26,113 nt of DNA from Sabulitectum sp964604135 (GTDB taxonomy: Bacteria; Fermentibacterota; Fermentibacteria; Fermentibacterales; JCC-6). The stretch spans positions 1 to 26,113 of the forward strand of contig CAZRXU010000025.1 in assembly GCA_964604135.1 (NCBI GenBank), read 5' to 3'. The notes under the pieces are model-generated. The model saw only the letters and a list, made by a program, of their open reading frames with translations. It did not search any database and was not told the DNA's origin. Both the position numbers and the translations under genes were made by a program. Position 1 is the first letter of the stretch; every line of letters starts with the position of its first letter. Below are positions 1-7,396 of this stretch, piece by piece.

Positions 1-35
1 CCGTATCAAAACTGGTGCAGGGATATTTGTTGCCA

Positions 36-476
36 CTATTTTTCAATGAATTCAATATCAGCCAGATGTCTGTAACGCCCTGAAGCTTTCTTATTTTTGA
101 TCAGGTCGGCTTTTGATATTACGCTGATGTCAACTCCATCGATTTGTATGGTGTTTCTTCGCTCGTAACATTCGCTGAATCTGATTCCATCGGCTTCATT
201 GATAATGTCAATCTGAATTGGGGCTCGCCCCATTCTGAACACATTCCCCTTTTCCTTGAATACCTCACTATCCACAGTGGGAGCTCAAAATGTGAAAAGG
301 GCAAGCTGTAGTTTTCTTATGTTATCGTCATCTGTTGCAATCACAATATCCTTTGTTGCCCTGGGATTTCCATAGAGACCAACAGCCCAGCCTCCCAGAA
401 GCAGATAATGAACATCACTATCGTTTAAGGATTGTATAAACTCTTTGAAGTCTGCCGGTAGTTGCTTCAGACCCAT
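36..476 (-). pseudogene. Decayed nucleotidyltransferase (Pol-beta-like fold), interrupted by an in-frame TGA
   Basis: Two consecutive minus-strand reading frames in the same phase form one protein of the small nucleotidyltransferase family found in many bacterial accessory regions. The N-terminal part (476 to 285, 63 codons) carries the GG-x-A strand/turn (G28, G29, A31) and the RATKDI motif of the Pol-beta nucleotidyltransferase core. The C-terminal part (down to 36) has the family's PIQIDIIN strand and the LIKNKKASGRYRHLADIE tail. Between them a single TGA (codon 64) replaces what in relatives is usually Gly of an F-G-A-P turn; reading continues in phase on both sides. The second Asp of the catalytic D-x-D is also lost (D43-I-V45). 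Two independent lesions make this a pseudogene rather than a sequencing slip. Family assignment is from remembered conservation. The start ATG at 476 has only a weak AAGAGA upstream and lies inside the preceding ORF. Confidence 0.7.
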
Positions 477-654
477 AAAAGCATTCTCTTAGATAAGTGA
501 CAGTCGCAAATCTTTCAGATGCATCGGTTCGTTCGAGAATCTGCCTCTCTTTTCTTGCCAACTCTCTGAAGTTTCCAATACTGACTGCTCTTCGATCCAT
601 ATTGTTTTGTGTATACTTCCTTTGAAGAATATCCAGCTCCGATAATACAGGCAA
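418..654 (-). CDS. Small helical protein overlapping the nucleotidyltransferase pseudogene
   Basis: A 78-residue ORF starting at TTG (654) and ending inside the nucleotidyltransferase, with a 59-nt overlap in a different phase. The residues are charged and predicted helical (ELDILQRKYTQ, FRELARKERQILERT), ending in LQRVYTILKR. Small helical ORFs directly upstream of this kind of nucleotidyltransferase are a recurring two-gene arrangement, so this could be the partner (possibly antitoxin-like) of the decayed enzyme. I know no firm family for it and the pairing is inference. No convincing Shine-Dalgarno precedes TTG 654; an internal ATG near 600 is an alternative start. Because the overlap is translated in two phases, mutations in 418-476 affect both proteins. 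Confidence 0.4.
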   Translation of the reverse strand: MPVLSELDILQRKYTQNNMDRRAVSIGNFRELARKERQILERTDASERFATVTYLRECFYGSEATTGRLQRVYTILKR

Positions 655-950
655 GCTCTGACTTCAGAGTAACAGAACTGGTAAATCTACCGCAACATAT
701 TGCAAAATAACACCATGGTGAATCTGCTGCAAGCTGAGAAGCTTGGCCAAGATATAACGCAGGCATTAGACACCACACAAACGGCTGCAAAACACGCCAA
801 TCATTATCAAACAGCGTTGCTACTCCGTGCTACCGTTCTGGACATCCCGCTATTGCCTTCGTTACTCTTTCTTCAAATCCGCACGCGTTCTGACTCGATT
901 CTGTAGCGTAACTGCACAGCGCCTATTGTCAGAAACACTTCCGGGCCTCA
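655..950. other. Stretch without a recognisable gene
   Basis: About 300 bases between the small ORF and the hairpin behind the C25 peptidase gene. I translated both strands. A 68-codon plus-strand ORF (700-906) and broken minus-strand frames are present, but none has a start with ribosome binding site, a known motif or a convincing composition. The minus frame continuing upstream of 654 contains scattered stops, so this may be old decayed coding DNA belonging to the nucleotidyltransferase locus. No repeats or insertion-sequence ends were recognised. Confidence 0.4.
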
Positions 951-983
951 GACAGACAGAGATCTGACTTGTCTCTGCCCGTC
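951..983 (-). terminator. Hairpin behind the C25 peptidase gene
   Basis: A 12-bp inverted repeat (951-962 with 972-983, two G-U wobbles when read on the minus strand) around a 9-nt loop, beginning 29 nt past the peptidase stop codon. No U-rich tract follows on the minus strand, so it may stabilise the mRNA 3' end rather than act as a classical intrinsic terminator. Confidence 0.5.
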
Positions 984-1011
984 ACGTCAGAGTTACTTTT
1001 AGTGATACCAG

Positions 1012-4000
1012 TTATCTCAGAATCACCAGCTTCCTGGATGTTTCCTCTTCAGCTGAGAATTTTAGGAAATAAACGCCTGGCGTCAGGTCTGAAACATCTA
1101 TAGTCACAGTAGAGTTCACAGGCGTATACCCTGTTGTTTCGGTTGCAAGGCGGCCGGAGATATCGTACAGACTCAGAGTCCAGTTTTGCTGACTTCCTGA
1201 AAACAGACGAATGCTTACAGATTCCTGCGAAGGGTTTGGAAATGGTGCTCCCATTGGTGAGGTTACAGGTGAGCCACCTGATATTCCGGTGGAACCCTCG
1301 TAGGCTCCTGCGATTGAGATATCGTCTATATAGAAACCTGCGCCTGTGCTTGCGTCATCATTGGATTCGAAAAGGAACTCGACCTGAACAGTTGTTCCGG
1401 CATCAATTCCGGAGAGATCGTAAGAGAATGGTACCCATCCTGTACCGATTCCCTTTCCGCTGGAACCGAGAGCGCCTCCAGACCCTATAAAGGAGAGGGT
1501 GTCTTGAGTACTGGCAGTGATGTTGTGTATTATCAGGTAGATGCCGTCGCTGCCGTAGATGGCTACATCGAATGATGTCCAGAACTCTATAGAGGCATTT
1601 GGAGCCAGAACAAGTTCGGGTGACAGAAGCCCGCAGCTCATGTTGGCTACATAACCGCTGCTGTCGCCGCAGAACCACGAATGGCTTGTGGAATGACTAT
1701 TGGTGTCGGTGATGTTCCACATGTCGCTGGTGCCGGAGTGCGTCCATCCTGAAGCTCCAGACTCCACATCGTTTGATATTCCCGTAGCACCCACAGTGAG
1801 CCGCATGGAGTCTTCAGCTGCATAACCGGCAGTTACTGAAGCCATATCAAAATGGAACCAGGGGAAAGCCGTTGATGGTGCGCTGGAAGAGAGTGCGCAG
1901 GTAAGAGAGAATGTGCTGATGCTGTCTTCAGGAATTGAGGCTACCCATGCGGAGTCTTCAGACCAGCTGACCCAGGAGGGATAACTAGACATCTTCAGGC
2001 TAACTCCCTCTGCTGCGAGTAGACCCAGGTTGGCAATATTCAAGTCGAGCTGGAATGTTTCTCCCGGTTCCGGTATTCCGTTGTTGTTTCCACCGGTTTC
2101 ATCATCTACAGAGTATGTTGTGAAATACAGACCCGGGGCATAGACAAGAAGAGGTATGGTGATGTTCCATGTACCCTCTCCAGATGTTATTTGACCTGTA
2201 AGAGTTACAACTGAACCTGTTGTAGCTGTGGTGTTTACTGTCAGGCCCAGCTCGGCAGAGCCTGCAACTTGACTTCCAGCGGCAATATCACCAAAAGAGC
2301 TTGATTCCTGGGTAAGAGTTCCAGGACCAGTTACGGAAGTAATACTTAAGGTAACTCCTGTGAGGTTTTCATTGCCCTGGTTAAGAAGGGTGACGGCAAG
2401 CCCTGCTGTACATCCCGGCGAGAGATGACCGAAGTTTCCGGAATCATTGATTACCAGCTGGGAAATAACCGGATATGGCCCGGTAGACTGATTGATTGTA
2501 ACGGACTTTCTTTTCACCCCAGGGCCCGTAACTGTTACAGTAACGCTTCCAGTAACAGGCTGAGCCAGGGTGAAAGAGTACCGGCCGGTCGCATTCAGCT
2601 CTGTGGTTTCGTAGTTGCTTCCTTCATCGTGAACGCACACAGTCAGCCCCTCCGGATTGGTTCCGGAGATCTGGACGGGAAAGATTGAGGTGTTGGATGT
2701 TACTACATCAGGGCAGAGAACGCTTACTTCAACAGGTGTTTTCCTGTAGGGCCTGAATGAAGGATCGCCAAGCAGGTTTACTTCATACTGGTGCCATCTG
2801 TAAACATTTTCCCACTGGCTGTAGGGGATGAAGTACTGTTTTGTCTGCGCCAGTATCTCTCCCAGAGTAAGCGACCAGTCACCGTAGAGGTAGTCGAAGA
2901 ACAGGTGATCCAGTGCATCGGAGTATCCGTAAAGAGGGTTACCTGGCGAGCCCCATCCGTAGCTGGAGTTGCCAATGTACGCTATGCAGCCACCGTTGGA
3001 GTTTGTAACGAAATGCTCTGCGATTGCATCGAAATCAAATGCAGCACTCCAGCACCCGATTGAATACATAACTGCCGCAAATCTTCCATCGGAATTAATT
3101 GCATCAACATTGTCAGGATACATGAAGCCATCACCAACGCCAATAGTGTTGTACCACGCATGGCCATCGTGGTTTACAAGGTTCTGCCCCAGATTGAACG
3201 CTGCCATCACCGTGTTGATGTTTTCGTTGCCAAGAGCGCTGTAGAGCTTTGTGACAGAAAGGTAGTCAGGCAGAAAGTGCTCATCGATGTAGTCTTTGCT
3301 GTCTCCGGAGTTGGTGTACGGATCTGCCCAGAGAACTTCAGCCATGAACAGAACACTCTCATAGAAATCTTGTTGCACGCAGTCTTCATAGGATACGATG
3401 TTGTTGACGAATGTCTGGGCCTCAGACACATTCTCAACAGCTGCTCTGCCAACAAAGATGTCTGGATGCAGGTCTACATTGTCGGCGATCTCACCGAAGA
3501 CATTGTTGCCGTTTGCATCCCATGTTCCGTCAAGATCAGAGAAGTAAAGATCGCAGGGGAGTGTATCTTCTCTGGGGTGATAACCGGCTTCGCAAGTCAT
3601 GGCATAAGCATATCTGAAAGGCACCAGATCGGTGTCGCCTCCCAGAAGCAGGTAATCAAGACCGTTCTGAGTGTAGTAGTTTTTTATGTAATTACGAAGT
3701 TTTTCTGCATTGTCTCTTCCAGAAGAGCTTGAATACACAGTACTCATAGTAACAATTTCGGCGTGAATGCCCTGATCAGTTCTTCTATCTGCTAGCACCT
3801 GGAAAGCGGTTTGTAGAGAAGAGTCAGTAACAATCAGCATTTTTTTGTAATCTGAATCTCTGCTGCCGGAGCTGAAAGCTCTGTCTGAAAGAGGGGCGGT
3901 TACAAGCTTCACCTCAAGGGAAACCAGTTTCTGAAGCTCACCTGTTACAGGGTTCCAGCGAAGGGGTGTAACAAGAATCTCTGCTTCAGGCAGACCATTT

Positions 4001-4407
4001 ATAAAACCTGTGCCGGACAGCCGTGCAGGTTCTGCAGGCCAGAATTTGTCAGCAAGATATATTTCGTCAGTGCCTGTAATTGTGGAGGCTTCGGCTTCAA
4101 GAATCAAAGGTGTCGGAGCAGATAGAGGAGAAACGGAGATGTTGCTGGCAACTGTTTCCCATACAGCTCTGGATTCCAGGGAAACAGCTCTCGCGCCTGA
4201 AGGCAGAGGTACAGCCCATGGCAGTTCCGGAAGAGATGGTAGCCCCTCTTCAGTTCCCGGATAAGCACCCCCCAGATGGGGAACAATACCTGCGGAAACT
4301 GTTTGCAGAGTGAAGTCTGCCATCAGTTCAGAAGGAAGTTGTGCGGTAATCTCTGTTGCAAAAACGGTTGCTGCTGTCAGCAGCGCAAGAATCAGTGCGG
4401 TTTTCAT
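1012..4407 (-). CDS. Secreted gingipain-like C25 cysteine peptidase with type IX sorting domain
   Basis: A 1131-residue exported protein. Residues 1-18 form a signal peptide (hydrophobic core then A-x-A-type end). The C25 peptidase domain spans about 185-555: the strand DYLLLGGD (251-258), the VGR turn (319-321), catalytic His416 in NHDGHAW, catalytic Cys452 in SIGCWSAAFD, and the closing NLLGDPSFRPY (544-554) typical of gingipain-family folds. After it come Ig/CARDB-like beta domains, a MAM-like jelly-roll (about 880-1035, ending in FYIDDISIAG), and a C-terminal domain of about 80 residues starting at PFPNPS and ending SRKLVILR, the type A sorting signal of the type IX (Por) system. Expected role: extracellular or surface endopeptidase; substrate specificity cannot be read from sequence. 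The start ATG is supported by an AGGGGGG ribosome binding site at 4411-4417. It follows the S9 peptidase on the same strand but has its own putative promoter. Confidence 0.9.
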   Translation of the reverse strand: MKTALILALLTAATVFATEITAQLPSELMADFTLQTVSAGIVPHLGGAYPGTEEGLPSLPELPWAVPLPSGARAVSLESRAVWETVASNISVSPLSAPTPLILEAEASTITGTDEIYLADKFWPAEPARLSGTGFINGLPEAEILVTPLRWNPVTGELQKLVSLEVKLVTAPLSDRAFSSGSRDSDYKKMLIVTDSSLQTAFQVLADRRTDQGIHAEIVTMSTVYSSSSGRDNAEKLRNYIKNYYTQNGLDYLLLGGDTDLVPFRYAYAMTCEAGYHPREDTLPCDLYFSDLDGTWDANGNNVFGEIADNVDLHPDIFVGRAAVENVSEAQTFVNNIVSYEDCVQQDFYESVLFMAEVLWADPYTNSGDSKDYIDEHFLPDYLSVTKLYSALGNENINTVMAAFNLGQNLVNHDGHAWYNTIGVGDGFMYPDNVDAINSDGRFAAVMYSIGCWSAAFDFDAIAEHFVTNSNGGCIAYIGNSSYGWGSPGNPLYGYSDALDHLFFDYLYGDWSLTLGEILAQTKQYFIPYSQWENVYRWHQYEVNLLGDPSFRPYRKTPVEVSVLCPDVVTSNTSIFPVQISGTNPEGLTVCVHDEGSNYETTELNATGRYSFTLAQPVTGSVTVTVTGPGVKRKSVTINQSTGPYPVISQLVINDSGNFGHLSPGCTAGLAVTLLNQGNENLTGVTLSITSVTGPGTLTQESSSFGDIAAGSQVAGSAELGLTVNTTATTGSVVTLTGQITSGEGTWNITIPLLVYAPGLYFTTYSVDDETGGNNNGIPEPGETFQLDLNIANLGLLAAEGVSLKMSSYPSWVSWSEDSAWVASIPEDSISTFSLTCALSSSAPSTAFPWFHFDMASVTAGYAAEDSMRLTVGATGISNDVESGASGWTHSGTSDMWNITDTNSHSTSHSWFCGDSSGYVANMSCGLLSPELVLAPNASIEFWTSFDVAIYGSDGIYLIIHNITASTQDTLSFIGSGGALGSSGKGIGTGWVPFSYDLSGIDAGTTVQVEFLFESNDDASTGAGFYIDDISIAGAYEGSTGISGGSPVTSPMGAPFPNPSQESVSIRLFSGSQQNWTLSLYDISGRLATETTGYTPVNSTVTIDVSDLTPGVYFLKFSAEEETSRKLVILR

Positions 4408-4429
4408 GAGCCCCCCTGCCGTTTGAATT

Positions 4430-4443
4430 CGTATTTATATACG
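4430..4443. promoter_or_regulatory. AT-rich 14-bp near-palindrome in the leader of the C25 gene
   Basis: CGTATTTATATACG lies 23 nt upstream of the peptidase start, downstream of its predicted -10 box. It differs by one base from the perfect palindrome CGTATATATATACG at 12581-12594, which sits at a comparable place before another secreted-protein gene. The position fits an operator or a transcript-start element; no known regulator is recognised. Confidence 0.35.
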
Positions 4444-4455
4444 CCACAGATACCT

Positions 4456-4484
4456 AGTATTGAGTATCCCTTCATGCTTGTCAA
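4456..4484 (-). promoter_or_regulatory. Putative sigma-70-type promoter of the C25 peptidase gene
   Basis: On the minus strand a perfect -35 TTGACA (4484-4479) is followed by a 17-nt spacer and AATACT (4461-4456) as -10, four of six consensus matches. A transcript would start near 4449 and carry a leader of about 40 nt including the AGGGGGG ribosome binding site. The -35 is convincing; the -10 is weak. Confidence 0.5.
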
Positions 4485-4546
4485 CAGACTGGATTCTGAT
4501 GTAAATTGTTCCAGTTCTGCACGGAGCAGCTTTGGGCCATCTGCGT

Positions 4547-4565
4547 GTTTCAGGTAAGCTGAAAC
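4547..4565 (-). terminator. Small hairpin between the two peptidase genes
   Basis: A perfect 7-bp inverted repeat (4547-4553 with 4559-4565) around a 5-nt loop, 113 nt past the S9 peptidase stop and upstream of the C25 promoter. No U-tract follows. The location would suit a transcription end for the S9 gene, but the distance and short stem make this weak. The rest of 4485-4677 shows nothing I can name. Confidence 0.25.
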
Positions 4566-4677
4566 TTACGGTATTACGCTGGTTAGAAGCAAATTGTTGC
4601 ATACATTACTCAAGGAGCGCAATCCTCTGTACTGAGATACGGCAACAGGAAGATGGTGTAGCTGTTTTTCGGTGGGG

Positions 4678-7155
4678 TTAGTTTTGTGGTGTTGCTGTAG
4701 CATCTCCTTTCACATATTCGTTGAACCACATGAGCTGTTCCCAGATCACGTGTTCCAGACTTTCCCTGGCCCTGTAGCTGTGATCTTCGAAGGGCAGCAG
4801 CACCAGCCGGGCTGTTCCACCTGAACCGCGAACAGCTTCATAGAGAATTTCCGACTGGAAGGTGCGGGTTCCTGGGTTCGAGTCGTCATCACCGTGGATA
4901 ATAAGGATGGGTTCATTGATCTGGTCTGCAAAGAAGAGCGGCGACAGCTGTATGTAAACATCCCTGGCCTCGAACAGCGAACGGCGCTCGGACTGAAAGC
5001 CGAATGGCTGGTTCGTTTTGTTATAAGAACCGCTGCGAGCGATTCCAGCCTGGAACAGATCTGTGTGAGCCAGAAGATTGGCAACCATGAGTGCGCCGTG
5101 ACTGTGGCCGATCACACCAATCCTGTTTGGATCCGCTATTCCCATCTCAACAGCTTTGTTTACCGCTGCTTCGGCATCAGCTACCAGTTGCGGCACAAAG
5201 GTATTGTATGTGGTCTCGGGGTCACCGATCATTGGCATGGCCGTATGATTAAGCACGGCATAACCCTGCAGCAGGAAGAACAGCTGTGACGCTCCATAAA
5301 CACGCATGAAGCGCTGGGCCGAACCGCTAACTTGGCCAGCAGTGGCAGCGCTGGAGTATTCGCGCGGGTAAGCATCAATAACCGTGGGCAGTGGTGTGCC
5401 TTCCTGATAGCCAGGCGGCAGGTACAGATGGAAGCTAAGAGGAACGCCATCGTCACGCTGATAGTGTACTATACGCGTCTCAATCTCTCTCAATTGGGGC
5501 GCAGGATCTTCAAAACTTGTTACAGGTACGCGGGTTAGTGCTCTGGTTGCTTCACCATCTTCAGCGTCAATTTCCTCACCCAACGTGGCAAGGTAGTAGT
5601 TGGGTACTTCAACGCTGGATTCAGAACGCAGCACAAAGCTATGATCAGAGCCTGCAAACGCAACAAAGTACTGATAATGCTCCGGATCGCAACGGAACAG
5701 TCGCCGGGTTTCCCCAGAGTTCAGGTTTCTCAGATCCAGGAATGGGCGGTCACCCTGTTCTGTGGCACCTGTTCCTCTGAAGTAAACAGCATCACCAACC
5801 TGGTGCATCACTCGCTGACCGTTGGCCAGCTGCCGGAAAACCGGGCTGCCAGGGTTCCCATACCGGTCTCCTGTATTGCGGTCATACCACAGGCGTGCAG
5901 TACCTTCGTCCACATCCAGAATCCACACGTAAAGCCACCGGCGCATGCGCTGGTACTGGCCAAGCACCAGCGTGCCGTCTTCGGTGCCCCATGCCATCTT
6001 CCATGCCCGGTGTTCGGCCCTGTAAATTTCCTGGGGCTCTTCGGTAAACGGTGCATCGAGTTTCATGAGTTTGTCCCTGTAAGGCACTTCTGCCACCGGA
6101 TCACCACCGTCGAGAGCTTCAAGCCAGAAGAGTTCGTGCGGTGCTGTAGCTCGCCATGCTACAGAGCGCGGCCCCACAGGTACGCCATGGGCTGGAACTT
6201 CATCTGCCAGGGGAAGAGATGCAACGCCTGCAACCAGTTTTCCCCTGTCATCCCACACCTCTATCTCTCTGGGAAATCTCCACCAGCCTACCTGATGTGA
6301 CCAGGGGCCGACAAGACGCTCCGCGAGAATGTATTCTCCATCTGGCGAGAACTCTACATTGTAGTAGTGTGCCCTGTTGCCAATAATAGTTACACTGTTT
6401 TCCGCAGGGTCGACAATTACCGGTTCGCTTTCGCAGTAGTAATCGAACAGGTCATCGTCATAGGCGGTTTGAAGCAGATCCCGTGCTTCGTATGTGGATC
6501 GTGCAGAAGCACCAATTCCCTGTGTTACCATAGGCCCTGCTGGAATAACCGGAGGTTCGGGAACCTGCCCCCGCTCTGGAATCTGCAGTACCACCAAGCG
6601 CTGCTGATCGGGAAGCCAGCGGATAGCAGTTCCGAGAAGGGGATTGAGGGCGATACCCTCAACTTCAAACAGGTCGCCTTCCTGTGAGCCAATCCACAGA
6701 GCAACATGGTCTGACAGGCCCACAGCAAGGGCAAAATGCTTTCCGTTGGCGGTAAATACAACATTGTGGATCTCGGCACCATCAGGCAAATTCAGGGAAG
6801 TAACCTCACCACTCTCTACCTGAACCAGCCGTGGAGAGGTACCTCCATGACGACCGTGTATACTGTTGAGTGCAGGATTGACCCTGATACCGGCCAGCTT
6901 GTGCATTGGTGCGGCAATCTCAGAAAGAGAGGGGTAAAGTACCGGGTCAGCCAGCAACAGGTACTCACCTGTGGGTGCCGTCCAGACCCATGGAAGTTGA
7001 GGTGCGTAAAGTACATCCAGAAGCTCTTCAGGAGGTGACTGCCATTCAAGTGTAGACTCAAGATTGCCGTTGGATGCTTCTGCTTCAGGCAGTACCAGAA
7101 AAGCCACTGAAGCTGCCGCAAGAAAACCTGCAGATACCATGAAATTTCGTTTCAC
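4678..7155 (-). CDS. Secreted S9-family serine peptidase (prolyl oligopeptidase / glutamyl endopeptidase-like)
   Basis: An 825-residue exported serine peptidase. A signal peptide ends around LPEAEAS (about residues 20-30). Residues of roughly 40-560 read as a degenerate beta-propeller (repeated WLPD, SPDGEY and similar turns). The C-terminal alpha/beta-hydrolase domain starts after IVHYQRDDGVPLSFHLYLPP and carries nucleophile Ser685 in GHSHGAL, Asp758 in HGDDDSNPGT and His792 in EDHSYR. The NPGT turn after the Asp and the FEDPAPQL pre-domain stretch resemble the glutamyl-endopeptidase branch (S9D) more than DPP IV. Likely role: periplasmic or secreted cleavage of peptides, complementary to the neighbouring C25 endopeptidase. 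The start is taken as GTG 7155 because an exact AGGAGG lies 5 nt upstream and the signal peptide then has normal length; a longer in-frame ATG at 7206 would put 17 extra residues in front and lacks such a site. Confidence 0.88.
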   Translation of the reverse strand: MKRNFMVSAGFLAAASVAFLVLPEAEASNGNLESTLEWQSPPEELLDVLYAPQLPWVWTAPTGEYLLLADPVLYPSLSEIAAPMHKLAGIRVNPALNSIHGRHGGTSPRLVQVESGEVTSLNLPDGAEIHNVVFTANGKHFALAVGLSDHVALWIGSQEGDLFEVEGIALNPLLGTAIRWLPDQQRLVVLQIPERGQVPEPPVIPAGPMVTQGIGASARSTYEARDLLQTAYDDDLFDYYCESEPVIVDPAENSVTIIGNRAHYYNVEFSPDGEYILAERLVGPWSHQVGWWRFPREIEVWDDRGKLVAGVASLPLADEVPAHGVPVGPRSVAWRATAPHELFWLEALDGGDPVAEVPYRDKLMKLDAPFTEEPQEIYRAEHRAWKMAWGTEDGTLVLGQYQRMRRWLYVWILDVDEGTARLWYDRNTGDRYGNPGSPVFRQLANGQRVMHQVGDAVYFRGTGATEQGDRPFLDLRNLNSGETRRLFRCDPEHYQYFVAFAGSDHSFVLRSESSVEVPNYYLATLGEEIDAEDGEATRALTRVPVTSFEDPAPQLREIETRIVHYQRDDGVPLSFHLYLPPGYQEGTPLPTVIDAYPREYSSAATAGQVSGSAQRFMRVYGASQLFFLLQGYAVLNHTAMPMIGDPETTYNTFVPQLVADAEAAVNKAVEMGIADPNRIGVIGHSHGALMVANLLAHTDLFQAGIARSGSYNKTNQPFGFQSERRSLFEARDVYIQLSPLFFADQINEPILIIHGDDDSNPGTRTFQSEILYEAVRGSGGTARLVLLPFEDHSYRARESLEHVIWEQLMWFNEYVKGDATATPQN

Positions 7156-7160
7156 ACCGA

Positions 7161-7166
7161 CCTCCT
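7161..7166 (-). promoter_or_regulatory. Ribosome binding site that fixes the S9 peptidase start
   Basis: AGGAGG on the minus strand, 5 nt from GTG 7155. It decides between the GTG and the upstream ATG at 7206, which would overlap this site. No clear promoter for the gene was found in 7167-7330. Confidence 0.75.
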
Positions 7167-7366
7167 GTGCATGAATGCAGATAGAACATGTCCTGTTTTG
7201 TACCAACCTAATTCAACCACTTTCTTATGAGAACGGAAAAAGCAATTTCCAGCAATTCTGGCACTGTATGGCGCAGATTTTCTGTATTTATCGCCTTCGA
7301 TTCTGCACCCCCGGAGCATGAAAGTTACAATAACAGGAATGCAAAGCAATCACAATGTGTATGGCG

Positions 7367-7393
7367 TTGAGGTGAACATTTGTTTAGTATAGA
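7367..7393 (+). promoter_or_regulatory. Putative promoter with embedded LexA/DinR-like box for the DnaE-like gene
   Basis: TTGAGG (7367-7372) and TATAGA (7388-7393) are spaced by 15 nt. Between them lies GAACATTTGTTT (7374-7385), ten of twelve matches to the Gram-positive LexA/DinR operator GAACATATGTTC. A transcript would begin at or next to ATG 7397, which has no Shine-Dalgarno, so a leaderless mRNA is likely. If LexA of this lineage uses such boxes, the polymerase is SOS-controlled. The spacer is short and the operator assignment borrows a consensus from other phyla. Confidence 0.4.
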
Positions 7394-7396
7394 TGT

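Noticed and set aside
36..476. UGA recoded as Gly or Trp
   Set aside because: Several intact genes (12501, 16546, 18435, 22430, 23590, 24402) end in TGA at the expected family length, so TGA is a stop here.
700..906. Plus-strand 68-codon ORF
   Set aside because: No ribosome binding site and no recognisable motif.
3160..3732. 190-codon ORF opposite the C25 peptidase
   Set aside because: Antisense shadow of a strongly supported gene; no motif or ribosome binding site.
5641..6300. 219-codon ORF opposite the S9 peptidase
   Set aside because: Antisense shadow; its product has no family features, while the other strand has an intact catalytic triad.
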